NCBI RefSeq assembly: GCF_014637405.1
Contig: NZ_BMEY01000006.1
Location: 53,357 to 117,356 of the forward strand
DNA from: Ornithinibacillus halotolerans
Lineage (GTDB): Bacteria > Bacillota > Bacilli > Bacillales > Amphibacillaceae
Length of the DNA stretch: 64,000 nucleotides
Reading direction: 5' to 3'
In this document: positions 55,996 to 63,331 of the stretch, in pieces
Numbering within the stretch: position 1 is the stretch's first letter
Layout of the letters: every line of letters starts with the position of its first letter
Made by a program: the position numbers and the translations under genes
Notes under the pieces: generated by a model
Databases searched by the model: none
What the model saw: only the letters and a program-made list of their open reading frames with translations
What the model was told of the DNA's origin: nothing

Positions 55996-56172
55996 AAAAC
56001 GGTTGATAGATTTTGAAAAACAGTCGATAGTACTGTAATACGGTTGATAGTACAGCCAAAACGGTTAATAAATTCGTATCACAGTTGATACTCCGTAAAA
56101 TCAGTTGATACTCCGTAAAATCAGTTGATAGTCCCGTGAAAACAGTCGATAGAACGATAAAATCGGTTGATA
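55996..56172. repeat. Nine-copy degenerate tandem array, 20-21 bp spacing
   Basis: The core RGTYRATA occurs with starts of the GTTGATA part at 56002, 56023, 56043, 56064, 56084, 56104, 56124, 56145 and 56166, usually after AAAAC or AAAATC. The spacing averages about 20.5 bp, close to two helical turns. It lies between the rhodanese-MBL and TusA genes. There are no unique spacers, so it is not a CRISPR. The minus-strand reading frame over it has no ribosome binding site. Confidence 0.85.
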
Positions 56173-56206
56173 TTCTAACTAAAAGATTTATAAAGGAGAG
56201 TTTCAA

Positions 56207-56434
56207 ATGAAGATTACAAAAACATTAGATGCAAAAGGCTTAGCATGTCCAATGCCCATCGTAAAAACCAAGAAAGCAATGGACACAATTAACTCTGGGG
56301 AAGTGCTAGAAGTAGTTGCAACAGACAAAGGTGCACTAAGTGACATCCCTGCATGGGCAAAATCTGGTGGCCACACCATACTAGAACAAAAAACAGAAGA
56401 TGATCTTTTATACTTCTATATTCAAAAAGCATAA
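56207..56434 (+). CDS. yrkI: TusA sulfur carrier (YrkI-like)
   Basis: A 75-residue single-domain TusA protein with the sulfur-carrying Cys in LDAKGLACPMPIVKTKKA (Cys14), almost identical in this segment to the N-terminal domain of the fusion at 53809, indicating a duplication. AAAGGAGAG precedes the ATG. It carries persulfide sulfur between enzymes of the island. Confidence 0.92.
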   Translation: MKITKTLDAKGLACPMPIVKTKKAMDTINSGEVLEVVATDKGALSDIPAWAKSGGHTILEQKTEDDLLYFYIQKA

Positions 56435-56447
56435 TGACAACCAAATA

Positions 56448-56474
56448 GCGAGTAGCATTCCCTACTCGCTTTTC
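56448..56474 (+). terminator. Weak terminator between TusA and TauE genes
   Basis: The stem GCGAGTAG/CTACTCGC is followed by TTTTC. It may reduce read-through into the transporter gene. Confidence 0.6.
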
Positions 56475-56497
56475 TCAATTAGAAAGAAGGATTGCTT

Positions 56498-57277
56498 ATG
56501 GATTTAACTTTTATTATCGTCGTATTTGCAATTGGATTTATTGGTTCATTTTTATCTGGTATGCTAGGTGTTGGCGGTTCGATTATTAAATATCCAATGC
56601 TATTATATATTCCCCCTTTGTTTGGTCTAGTTGCATTTACCGCCCATGAAGTTTCTGGAATAAGTGCTGTACAAGTACTTTTTGCATCGATTGCTGGAGT
56701 ATGGGCTTATCGAAAAGGTGGTTACTTAAACAAACAACTTATCATCTATATGGGGGCAGCCATTCTTATTGGTAGCTTAGTTGGTAGTTATGGATCCAGT
56801 TTCTTATCCGAACAAGCTGTTAATGTCGTATATGGTATTCTTGCTGCAATTGCTGCAGTAATGATGTTTGTACCAAAAAAACAGGTAGATGATATGCCAT
56901 TAAATGAAGTGACATTTAATAAGCCACTAGCAACTATATTAGCTTTAATTGTTGGTGTAGCATCTGGAATAGTTGGAGCGGCTGGTGGTTTCTTACTTGT
57001 ACCAATCATGTTAACAGTCTTACACATTCCTACTCGAATGACTATTGCAACTAGTTTAGCAGTTACTTTCATTTCTTCTATCGGTAGTAGTTTTGGAAAA
57101 CTTGTTACAGGACAAGTGGATTATTGGCCAGCATTTATCATGATTATAGCAAGTCTACTAGCTGCCCCACTTGGAGCAAAAGCTGGTAAGAAAATGAATA
57201 CTCGAGTTTTACAAATAATATTAGCACTTATGATAGCAGGTACAGCTGTGAAAATATGGTTTGATATTTTAATGTAG
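56498..57277 (+). CDS. yrkJ: TauE/SafE family sulfur-compound transporter (YrkJ-like)
   Basis: A 259-residue membrane protein with about eight helices in two halves. The repeated motifs FIGSFLSGMLGVGGSIIKYP and GVASGIVGAAGGFLLVP are the TauE/SafE signature. Members export sulfite, sulfoacetate or other organosulfur compounds. In this island, export of sulfite or thiosulfate made by the persulfide dioxygenase is likely. The ATG at 56498 lies seven bases after GAAGG. Confidence 0.88.
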   Translation: MDLTFIIVVFAIGFIGSFLSGMLGVGGSIIKYPMLLYIPPLFGLVAFTAHEVSGISAVQVLFASIAGVWAYRKGGYLNKQLIIYMGAAILIGSLVGSYGSSFLSEQAVNVVYGILAAIAAVMMFVPKKQVDDMPLNEVTFNKPLATILALIVGVASGIVGAAGGFLLVPIMLTVLHIPTRMTIATSLAVTFISSIGSSFGKLVTGQVDYWPAFIMIIASLLAAPLGAKAGKKMNTRVLQIILALMIAGTAVKIWFDILM

Positions 57278-57314
57278 TTATAAAATTATAAAGATATAAA
57301 AGGAGAAAAAAATC

Positions 57315-59012
57315 ATGACAAAGCGAATTTTAGTTGTTGGTGGTGTAGCAGGTGGAGCATCTGCTGCAGCTAGAGTTAGAAGATTAGATGAGAATGCTGA
57401 AATTGTTATGTTTGAAAAAGGACCACATGTATCTTTTTCAAATTGTTCCTTACCTTATCACCTAAGCGGTATTGTAGAAAATAGTGATTCGTTAGTATTA
57501 ATGAACCCAGATACATTTAAAAAACGTTATAATATCGAGGCTAGAGTGAATAGTGAAGTGATCAAGGTTAATCGTAAGGAAAAGACTATCACAGTTAAAG
57601 ACCTGGCAACTGGTGGTACGTATGAGGAAGCATATGATAAGCTAATTCTTTCACCAGGAGCATCACCGATCCGTCCGAATAAAATTGAAGGTATTCATCA
57701 TCCAAATGTGTTTACGGTTCGTAATGTTATCGACATTGAACAATTAAATGCGTACGTAAAGACGAAGGATATGAAAGATATTGCAGTAATTGGCGGTGGG
57801 TTTATCGGTGTTGAAGTAGCCGAAAATCTCCGTTTAGCGGGCTTCAATGTATCTTTAGTTGAATTTGCAAATCAAATCATGACTCCATTTGACTATGATA
57901 TGGCACAAATTCTTCATAAGGAAATGGTCGACCACGGTATCAATCTGATTGTGAACGATGGGTTAGCTAAAGTAGGCGAAGGTTTTATTGAAACAGGATC
58001 TGGTAAGAAGATTGATGCACAAGCAGTAGTATTAGCAATTGGAGTAAGACCAGAAACAAAGCTAGCGGAAGAGGCTGGTTTAGAGATTGGTAAGACTGGT
58101 GCAATAAAAGTAAATGCCAATTATTTAACGAGTGACCCGGATATTTATGCAGTGGGGGATGCAATTGAAGTATACCACCGTTTGCTACACAAGCCGACAA
58201 GACTTGCTTTAGCTGGACCAGCTCAAAAACAAGCGAGAGCTGTTGCCGATCATATTTACGGTATACCAACGCGTAATTTAGGTGTAATCGGATCATCTTC
58301 TATTCATCTTTTTGACTTAAATGCTGCATCAACTGGATTAAACGCGAGAACTGCTGAAGCGGCAGGATTTGGCTATGATTCTGTTTATGTGATGCCTAGT
58401 GATAAAGTTGGACTAATGCCAAATAGCAATGTGATGCATTTTAAATTAATTTACGAAGTTCCAACCGGAAGAATCCTCGGTGCTCAAGCAATTGGTAAAG
58501 GTAATGTCGATAAACGTATCGATGTTATCGCCACAATGATTACGATGAATGGCACATTAGAAGATCTTAAAGACTTGGAATTATCGTATTCTCCGTTGTT
58601 AGGAACAGCTAAAGATGTAGTGAATCACGCAGCTCTTGTAGCCCTAAATCAACTAACTGGAAGATATAATGAGGTGAAAGTCTCTGAGGTTCGAGAACTA
58701 GTTGAAAACAATGCCTTTATTATTGATGCTCGGGAAGAAAGTGAATTCCAAACAGGATATTTAAAAAATGCAATGAACATTCCTTTAAGTGAATTTAGAG
58801 ATAGACTAGATGAAATACCAAAAGATAAACCAGTTTATATACACTGTCGCTCTGGCCAACGAAGCTATAATATGGTAATGGCTCTAAAAAACTTAGGCTA
58901 TAACAATGTTTCTAATATATCAGGCTCTTATTTAGGTATTAACTTATACGAATACTTTAATGACCTAGTAACTGGTAGAGACAAAATTGTTACAGAATAC
59001 AATTTCAAATAA
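57315..59012 (+). CDS. CoA-disulfide/persulfide reductase fused to rhodanese
   Basis: A 565-residue flavoprotein. The N-terminus binds FAD (VVGGVAGGASAAARVRRL), the redox Cys lies in SFSNCSLPYH (Cys44), an NAD(P)H loop is IGGGFIGVEVAENL, and the C-terminal rhodanese has IHCRSGQRS (Cys near 511). This architecture is that of CoADR-RHD/Npsr enzymes, which reduce CoA disulfide or polysulfide and persulfides with NAD(P)H. It lies 37 bases after the TauE gene. It would recycle thiols while releasing sulfide. Confidence 0.92.
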   Translation: MTKRILVVGGVAGGASAAARVRRLDENAEIVMFEKGPHVSFSNCSLPYHLSGIVENSDSLVLMNPDTFKKRYNIEARVNSEVIKVNRKEKTITVKDLATGGTYEEAYDKLILSPGASPIRPNKIEGIHHPNVFTVRNVIDIEQLNAYVKTKDMKDIAVIGGGFIGVEVAENLRLAGFNVSLVEFANQIMTPFDYDMAQILHKEMVDHGINLIVNDGLAKVGEGFIETGSGKKIDAQAVVLAIGVRPETKLAEEAGLEIGKTGAIKVNANYLTSDPDIYAVGDAIEVYHRLLHKPTRLALAGPAQKQARAVADHIYGIPTRNLGVIGSSSIHLFDLNAASTGLNARTAEAAGFGYDSVYVMPSDKVGLMPNSNVMHFKLIYEVPTGRILGAQAIGKGNVDKRIDVIATMITMNGTLEDLKDLELSYSPLLGTAKDVVNHAALVALNQLTGRYNEVKVSEVRELVENNAFIIDAREESEFQTGYLKNAMNIPLSEFRDRLDEIPKDKPVYIHCRSGQRSYNMVMALKNLGYNNVSNISGSYLGINLYEYFNDLVTGRDKIVTEYNFK

Positions 59013-59016
59013 TGGA

Positions 59017-59044
59017 CTAGACTGTCACTACGATGGCAGTCTAG
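59017..59044 (+). terminator. Hairpin after the CoADR gene
   Basis: The arms CTAGACTG and CAGTCTAG form a stem just after the stop codon. A T run is absent, so termination is uncertain. Confidence 0.5.
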
Positions 59045-59072
59045 AATATAGGAATTTCCTTCTAAAAACATC

Positions 59073-59102
59073 TTGACTTAAATACCTAATGGGGTATATT
59101 AT
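59073..59102 (+). promoter_or_regulatory. Promoter P3 with CstR-type operator in the spacer
   Basis: TTGACT and TATTAT are separated by 18 bases that hold TACCTAATGGGGTA (59083-59096). It lies upstream of the membrane rhodanese-like gene and cstR, so CstR probably controls its own gene. Confidence 0.75.
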
Positions 59103-59131
59103 AAAGATATCCTTTTTAGTAGGTGATGAAC

Positions 59132-59485
59132 ATGAATACCTATATTATTTTAATTGTAAGCTCACTTTTATGTATAATGTTATATAAAAGATATTTTCCT
59201 GTACTAGGTATTCCTTGCAAAAAGTCAGGTCATGATAAGACAAGCACAGTTGTATTAGATATTAGAGACTATAATATAGATGTGAATCAAAGCCAAAATC
59301 GAAGTGATATGCGTATACCGTATGCGTATTTGAAACGATTTATTCAAGAAATCCCTCATCAAAAAATTCATGTGATTGCAAATGATCGACTTGAACTAAA
59401 CTTAGGTTTAAGATATTTAAGGAGCAAGGGATATCAAGTCGCTAGTTATCAGTTAAGTAACTGTCCGTGCAGAGAAAAGGAGTGA
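59132..59485 (+). CDS. Membrane-anchored degenerate rhodanese-like protein
   Basis: A 117-residue protein with an N-terminal membrane helix (YIILIVSSLLCIMLY). The remainder follows a rhodanese pattern (VVLDIRDYN, then IPYAYLKRF, then a late LRYLRSKGYQVASY) but the catalytic loop position reads VIANDRLELN, without Cys. Two other cysteine features remain, IPCKKS and the C-terminal NCPCREKE. The ATG at 59132 lies six bases after AGGTG. It is probably translated together with cstR, whose ATG is six bases after its stop. Function is unknown. Confidence 0.65.
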   Translation: MNTYIILIVSSLLCIMLYKRYFPVLGIPCKKSGHDKTSTVVLDIRDYNIDVNQSQNRSDMRIPYAYLKRFIQEIPHQKIHVIANDRLELNLGLRYLRSKGYQVASYQLSNCPCREKE

Positions 59486-59491
59486 TAATCC

Positions 59492-59752
59492 ATGGAATAT
59501 GATAAAGCAGTTGTCAATCGGTTAAAACGAATTGAAGGTCAAATTAAAGGCGTTTTAAGTATGGTTGAGAAAAACGAAGACTGTAAAGATGTCATTACTC
59601 AATTATCTGCATCTCGTAGTGCTATTGATCGTACGATTGGCTTGATAGTTAGTATGAATTTGGAGCAATGTGTACGAGATAATATAGAGAATGGCGAAGA
59701 CACGAAACAATTAGTAAAAGAGGCAGTAGATTTGTTAGTGAAGAGTAGATAA
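59492..59752 (+). CDS. cstR: CstR, persulfide-sensing CsoR-family repressor
   Basis: An 86-residue all-helical repressor. It has Cys31 (NEDCKDVITQL) and Cys60 (NLEQCVRDN), the two positions that form di- or trisulfide links in CstR when persulfides are present. The His found in copper-binding CsoR is replaced (Asn56), so a copper sensor is unlikely. The CsoR-type DNA-contact region RLKRIEGQIKGV is intact. The surrounding TACC-N6-GGTA palindromes are its likely operators. It corresponds to YrkD of B. subtilis. Confidence 0.92.
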   Translation: MEYDKAVVNRLKRIEGQIKGVLSMVEKNEDCKDVITQLSASRSAIDRTIGLIVSMNLEQCVRDNIENGEDTKQLVKEAVDLLVKSR

Positions 59753-59811
59753 GTTCAGCAATTCATGTATTCATTAGAAGAGTTGATGAACTTTTCTTTT
59801 AAATCAAATCA

Positions 59812-59829
59812 TACCTATACGGGTATAAT
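59812..59829 (+). promoter_or_regulatory. Promoter P4 with CstR-type operator
   Basis: The palindrome TACCTATACGGGTA (59812-59825) overlaps a consensus -10 TATAAT (59824-59829); the -35 is weak. It lies within the longest reading frame here, which shows that the next gene starts downstream, at 59852. Confidence 0.7.
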
Positions 59830-59851
59830 AAAAACTTTGGAGGTATTTGTG

Positions 59852-60148
59852 ATGAAAGAAATTACAGCAAAAGAATTAGAGCAAAAGTTAACTGCAGGTG
59901 AGAAACTTAATATTATTGATGTTCGCGAAGATGTGGAAGTTGCTACTGGTATAATTCCAGGAGCAAAACATATTTCTTTAGGTCAAATTCCAGACCGTTT
60001 AGCTGAATTAGATAAAAATGAACATTATTATATGGTATGTCGTTCAGGTGGTAGAAGTGGAAACGCTTGTCAATTCTTAATTCAAAATGGTTACAATGTA
60101 ACAAATATGATTGGTGGAATGCTTGATTGGGAAGGAGAAATGGAGTAA
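59852..60148 (+). CDS. Single-domain rhodanese
   Basis: A 98-residue cytoplasmic sulfurtransferase with INVIDVRE-like start (NIIDVREDVEVATG) and active-site loop VCRSGGRSG (Cys near 63). The start follows TTGGAGG; an upstream in-frame ATG at 59765 is rejected because a promoter and operator lie between. First of three rhodanese genes in a row. Confidence 0.9.
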   Translation: MKEITAKELEQKLTAGEKLNIIDVREDVEVATGIIPGAKHISLGQIPDRLAELDKNEHYYMVCRSGGRSGNACQFLIQNGYNVTNMIGGMLDWEGEME

Positions 60149-60195
60149 TTTCTCCTTTTCTCTTTTTAAAAATCTAAAGAAACTGAGGTAATCAA

Positions 60196-60555
60196 ATGGG
60201 GATATTTGAGTGGATCTTATTAGTAATCATTATTTTATTTTTAGTTAATCGCTTTATGCCAGTGAAAGGTATTACGAATATAAGTGTACAAGAGGCGAAG
60301 GATAAATTTAAGGATACAACCATACAATTTATTGATGTCCGTACACCAGGTGAATATAAAGGAAATCACCGTAAACCTTTTAAAAACATTCCACTGAATA
60401 ACTTAGCAAGCAAAACTAATAAGTTAGATAAAGAAAAAGAGATTGTTGTCATTTGTCAAAGTGGAATGAGAAGTGCTCAAGCAGCTAAAATCCTTAAAAA
60501 ACAAGGCTTCCAAAAGATATACAATGTAAAAGGCGGTATGAATGCTTGGTTCTAA
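60196..60555 (+). CDS. Membrane-anchored rhodanese
   Basis: A 119-residue rhodanese with an N-terminal membrane helix (IFEWILLVIIILFLVNRF) and the active-site loop VICQSGMRSA (Cys near 87). Orientation rules suggest that the domain faces the cytoplasm because basic residues follow the helix, but this is uncertain. It is in one run with the neighbouring rhodanese genes. Confidence 0.88.
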   Translation: MGIFEWILLVIIILFLVNRFMPVKGITNISVQEAKDKFKDTTIQFIDVRTPGEYKGNHRKPFKNIPLNNLASKTNKLDKEKEIVVICQSGMRSAQAAKILKKQGFQKIYNVKGGMNAWF

Positions 60556-60570
60556 GAAAGGAAGACAATA

Positions 60571-60870
60571 ATGGCTAAACAAATAACACCGGAAGAAGTA
60601 GCTAAACGTATACAAAATAGTGAAGAAATGACTGTAATTGATGTACGTGAAAGTAGTGAAGTGGCAACTGGTAAAATACCGGGCGCGAAACATATTCCAC
60701 TTGGTCAGTTAGCTTTACGTAAAGGTGAATTAGATAAAAATAAAACCTATATCATTACTTGTCAATCTGGAAACCGAAGTAAAGCTGCTTGTGGTATTCT
60801 AGAAGCATTAGGATATAAAGTAGTAGATATGATTGGCGGAATGAATAACTGGAGCAGGGAAACAGTATAA
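60571..60870 (+). CDS. Single-domain rhodanese
   Basis: A 99-residue cytoplasmic rhodanese with VIDVRESSEVATGKIPGAKH and loop ITCQSGNRSK (Cys near 64). It is clearly paralogous to the protein at 59852 (shared EVATG and PGAKHI segments), showing recent duplication. AAAGGAAG precedes the ATG, 15 bases after the upstream rhodanese. Confidence 0.9.
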   Translation: MAKQITPEEVAKRIQNSEEMTVIDVRESSEVATGKIPGAKHIPLGQLALRKGELDKNKTYIITCQSGNRSKAACGILEALGYKVVDMIGGMNNWSRETV

Positions 60871-60923
60871 GGTTCTAAACACAAATAATCACGTTAAGTA
60901 TAAGAATTTTGAGGTTGGTAAGA

Positions 60924-61163
60924 ATGGACCGAAATATTACACTTTACACAACTACAATGTGCCCAGTGTGTGGGATGGTAAAGCAATTTCTAAATGATAT
61001 GAATATAGAATATAAAGAGGTTAATGTGGATTTGAATCCCATTGCTATGATTAAATTAATAGGAAAAACTAAAAGATTTTCTGTGCCACAGACAAATATT
61101 AACGGACAATGGGTTTTTGGATTTGACCCTGTTCGTATTTTAAAAATAGTGAATGCAAATTAG
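60924..61163 (+). CDS. Glutaredoxin-like protein
   Basis: A 79-residue thioredoxin-fold protein with the active site TTTMCPVCGMVKQFL (Cys13 and Cys16) and the cis-proline region RFSVPQTNING. The ATG at 60924 is taken rather than the TTG at 60909. It ends the sulfur island and may reduce persulfides or mixed disulfides formed on rhodaneses or TusA proteins. Confidence 0.85.
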   Translation: MDRNITLYTTTMCPVCGMVKQFLNDMNIEYKEVNVDLNPIAMIKLIGKTKRFSVPQTNINGQWVFGFDPVRILKIVNAN

Positions 61164-61190
61164 TACCTGGTATTTTTACGCACTTGTAAA

Positions 61191-61204
61191 TACCCATACT
61201 AGTA
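61191..61204 (+). promoter_or_regulatory. Orphan CstR-like half-conserved operator
   Basis: TACCCATACTAGTA sits after CACTTGTAA exactly as in P2 (CACTTGTAA then TACCCAT), but no coding gene follows on the plus strand; a terminator begins ten bases later. It looks like a relic of a P2-type promoter. Confidence 0.45.
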
Positions 61205-61211
61205 TATTCGT

Positions 61212-61249
61212 ATAAAACGAAGGACATTAAATGTTGTCCTTCGTTTTAT
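61212..61249. terminator. Bidirectional terminator
   Basis: A 13-bp perfect stem AAAACGAAGGACA/TGTCCTTCGTTTT lies between the glutaredoxin gene and convergent cwlJ. Confidence 0.9.
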
Positions 61250-61251
61250 TA

Positions 61252-61692
61252 TTATCCAATATATACACTATCACATGTATTTGCTTGTGGCTCATAGTAA
61301 CAATGTTGCTTGTATTGTCCGGAGTGCGGTTGATTATACCAAGTTGGAGGACAAGGAGCATAAGGATTAAAGTACCAAAGAGAATACTTAGAAGGATGTT
61401 CTCGCCAATAGTCTAACACTTGTTTCGCTAATCTCCGTTCTGATTCTCTAGCACGGTTATAAAACACATTTCCTTTTTGTACAGCTTCAAAGGAATAGTT
61501 TCCACCTTGAACTTGATAAATAACATCGGAAATACTTCTTAAGTCTTTGAAGTCTAAACAATCCGCCTTTAAACGGTTGACAATAACATTCCCAACCATA
61601 AGCATCCCTAATTTACCTTCCCCTTCAGCCTCGGCACGTATCATCCTTGCAACTAAATCAACATCTTTATCAGTATATTTCACTCTAGCCAT
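61252..61692 (-). CDS. cwlJ: Spore cortex-lytic enzyme CwlJ (SleB/CwlJ family hydrolase)
   Basis: A 146-residue cell-wall hydrolase active in spore germination. The N-terminal catalytic region DLVARMIRAEAEGEGKLG contains the conserved Glu residues of the hydrolase_2 fold; the C-terminus is Cys/Pro/Tyr-rich (FNPYAPCPPTW, QHCYYEP). Length and lack of a signal peptide match CwlJ rather than SleB. GAAGAGGTG precedes the ATG. The gene shows that the organism forms endospores. Confidence 0.93.
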   Translation of the reverse strand: MARVKYTDKDVDLVARMIRAEAEGEGKLGMLMVGNVIVNRLKADCLDFKDLRSISDVIYQVQGGNYSFEAVQKGNVFYNRARESERRLAKQVLDYWREHPSKYSLWYFNPYAPCPPTWYNQPHSGQYKQHCYYEPQANTCDSVYIG

Positions 61693-61838
61693 TATTTATC
61701 ACCTCTTCTAATAAGAGTGTATGTAAATAGAGTGCAGAGTGTATCTAATTTGAAGTTATTCCCTTTATAAAATTTCATGATTCTTCTACCTTGAATGTAC
61801 ATACTAATTTTACGGAGACATGATAAGAGGGTGATTTA

Positions 61839-62138
61839 ATGAAAGTTTTTTTAGTAATTGGTAGTATTCTCATTCCGATATTAATGTTCTACATTCAGAG
61901 AAATTCTCCAAAGCTAGCGTTGCTATATCACAGTATAGCTGTAATTGCAGCTTTAGTTTTTGGTAATATTGCTTCCTTGTCTATTTATCAGGTCATCAAG
62001 GATAATACGGTGTTAATGACAAATATTCATGCCATATTTCTCAATCCATTTTTCTTATTATCAGGTGCATATCTTGGAGTATATGTCATGTATCTGTTGC
62101 TGAATCTTTTATTTGAGAAAGAGGGAGGATCTCGCTAA
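61839..62138 (+). CDS. Small membrane protein (99 aa)
   Basis: A hydrophobic protein with three membrane helices (VFLVIGSILIPILMFYI, SIAVIAALVFGNIASLSI and the last from about 70 to 92) and an ending KEGGSR. I do not recognise the family. AGAGGGTG precedes the ATG. Its stop codon lies inside the first of three 51-bp direct repeats. Confidence 0.7.
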   Translation: MKVFLVIGSILIPILMFYIQRNSPKLALLYHSIAVIAALVFGNIASLSIYQVIKDNTVLMTNIHAIFLNPFFLLSGAYLGVYVMYLLLNLLFEKEGGSR

Positions 62139-62283
62139 CATTATGAGAATAAAACTGGATAAAAAGTATATGAGTGAGTTTCTCATTAACATTATGGGAT
62201 GAAAATTGGATAAAAAGTATATGAGCCAGGTTCTCATTAACATTATGGGATGAAAATTGGATAAAAAGTATATGAGTTAATAC
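62131..62283. repeat. Three direct repeats of 51 bp
   Basis: Units begin near 62131, 62182 and 62233, with AACATTATG at 62137, 62188 and 62239. Each has GGATAAAAAGTATATGAG followed by a CTCAT stretch that can pair with ATGAG. The first copy covers the end of the upstream gene; the second and third are nearly identical. Confidence 0.85.
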
Positions 62284-62304
62284 CTCCATATACCTTCCTA
62301 TCCA

Positions 62305-63270
62305 CTATTTTAAAATAAAAGTCGATTGATCTACTATCTCAATGTCATCTCTTACTTTAATTTCTTCCATTAACTGAAAAAGTGCTTGGTCTTTCATTTT
62401 TGCTTCGATCATACAGTCTATTTGGGGGACAGACCCCTTTACCTCTTTCAAGAATCGAAAGAACATCTCAATATCGATAAAATCAGCATGGTGGCGAAAT
62501 GATTTGTCATCCTTTGGGATAGAAATATGCATTTTTATGGGAAGACTAGAATGCTGCCACGTTTGTGCAATTCGTTCCCAATGTTCTCGCCAATCCGGAT
62601 TTTCATGATGGGCGAGATGGTGATGATAATCAAATACTAAAGGTATCGCTAATTTTTCGCATAAGTATAATGTATCTTCTAATGTAAATGAAGTATCGTC
62701 ATTTTCTAGCATAATCATATTCTGAATCGCTGGAGGAACGAGCATCCAATTATCGATAAAACGCTCCAATGCCATTTCCGTATCATTATAATTTCCACCT
62801 ACATGCATCACACAACGATGTGCTGGGGCTATTCCCATTGCTTTTAGAAGTAAGTAATGCATCTTCAGCGTAGTTATAGAATTTTTCAAGATTTCCTTTT
62901 TAGCTGAATTGATAAGAACAAAATGGTCAGGATGGAAATCAACTCTCATTTTATGTTCTTGCACAAAATCGCCAATTTCACGAAGTGCACCTTTTAATGG
63001 ATGTAAATAATTCCAATCAATAAGTTCTTCATGATTTGCTAACGGGATAAGACGGGAAGTGAGGCGATAAAAGTGAACACCTGAAGCTAGATTATGTTTT
63101 AGAATACGAAGTGTATTCGATAAGTTTTCTTGAGAAATTCGTTCTAACTTCCGAATGGCTGCATCCCGATCACTAATCTTTTGAAATTGAGCAAAAGTCA
63201 TTGTTTTCGATGGGGAGGCATTTTTCAACTCCATACTCATCGCTACATAACCTAATCGCACTACTGTCAT
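62305..63270 (-). CDS. uvsE: UV damage endonuclease UvsE
   Basis: A 321-residue TIM-barrel endonuclease that cuts 5' of UV photoproducts to start alternative excision repair. The family motifs RLGYVAMSM, VDFHPDHFVLIN, MHVGG and VFDYHHHLAHHENPDW contain the metal-binding His and Asp/Glu residues. The ATG at 63270 lies after AGGTG; a GTG at 63279 is inside that site. A second UvsE-like gene lies upstream on the same strand. Confidence 0.92.
   Translation of the reverse strand: MTVVRLGYVAMSMELKNASPSKTMTFAQFQKISDRDAAIRKLERISQENLSNTLRILKHNLASGVHFYRLTSRLIPLANHEELIDWNYLHPLKGALREIGDFVQEHKMRVDFHPDHFVLINSAKKEILKNSITTLKMHYLLLKAMGIAPAHRCVMHVGGNYNDTEMALERFIDNWMLVPPAIQNMIMLENDDTSFTLEDTLYLCEKLAIPLVFDYHHHLAHHENPDWREHWERIAQTWQHSSLPIKMHISIPKDDKSFRHHADFIDIEMFFRFLKEVKGSVPQIDCMIEAKMKDQALFQLMEEIKVRDDIEIVDQSTFILK
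62424..62437. repeat. Short palindrome GGGGGACAGACCCC inside uvsE
   Basis: The motif resembles the intergenic palindromes at 24409 and 44144 but is within the C-terminal coding part of uvsE, where it encodes part of KGSVPQ. Confidence 0.45.
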
Positions 63271-63331
63271 TTTCTTCACCTACTTCAATATATAATGAGG
63301 CAATGTTACCTTGTTTATGAATTTTGTTTTT

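Noticed and set aside
55996-56172. CRISPR array
   Set aside because: The repeats are only about 20 bp apart, degenerate, and have no unique spacers or cas genes nearby.
59492-59752. Copper sensor CsoR
   Set aside because: The His ligand of CsoR is replaced by Asn56, and all neighbours handle sulfur rather than copper.
59765-59851. Longer N-terminus for the rhodanese at 59852
   Set aside because: The extension contains the CstR-type operator and -10 box, has no ribosome binding site, and is not rhodanese-like.
61191-61250. A second CstR-controlled small RNA
   Set aside because: The expected transcription start would lie inside the terminator stem, so no meaningful RNA could be made; better explained as a relic promoter.
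62086-62289. Minus-strand gene with repeated residues
   Set aside because: It is the complement of the 51-bp repeats and overlaps the end of a better-supported gene; no ribosome binding site.
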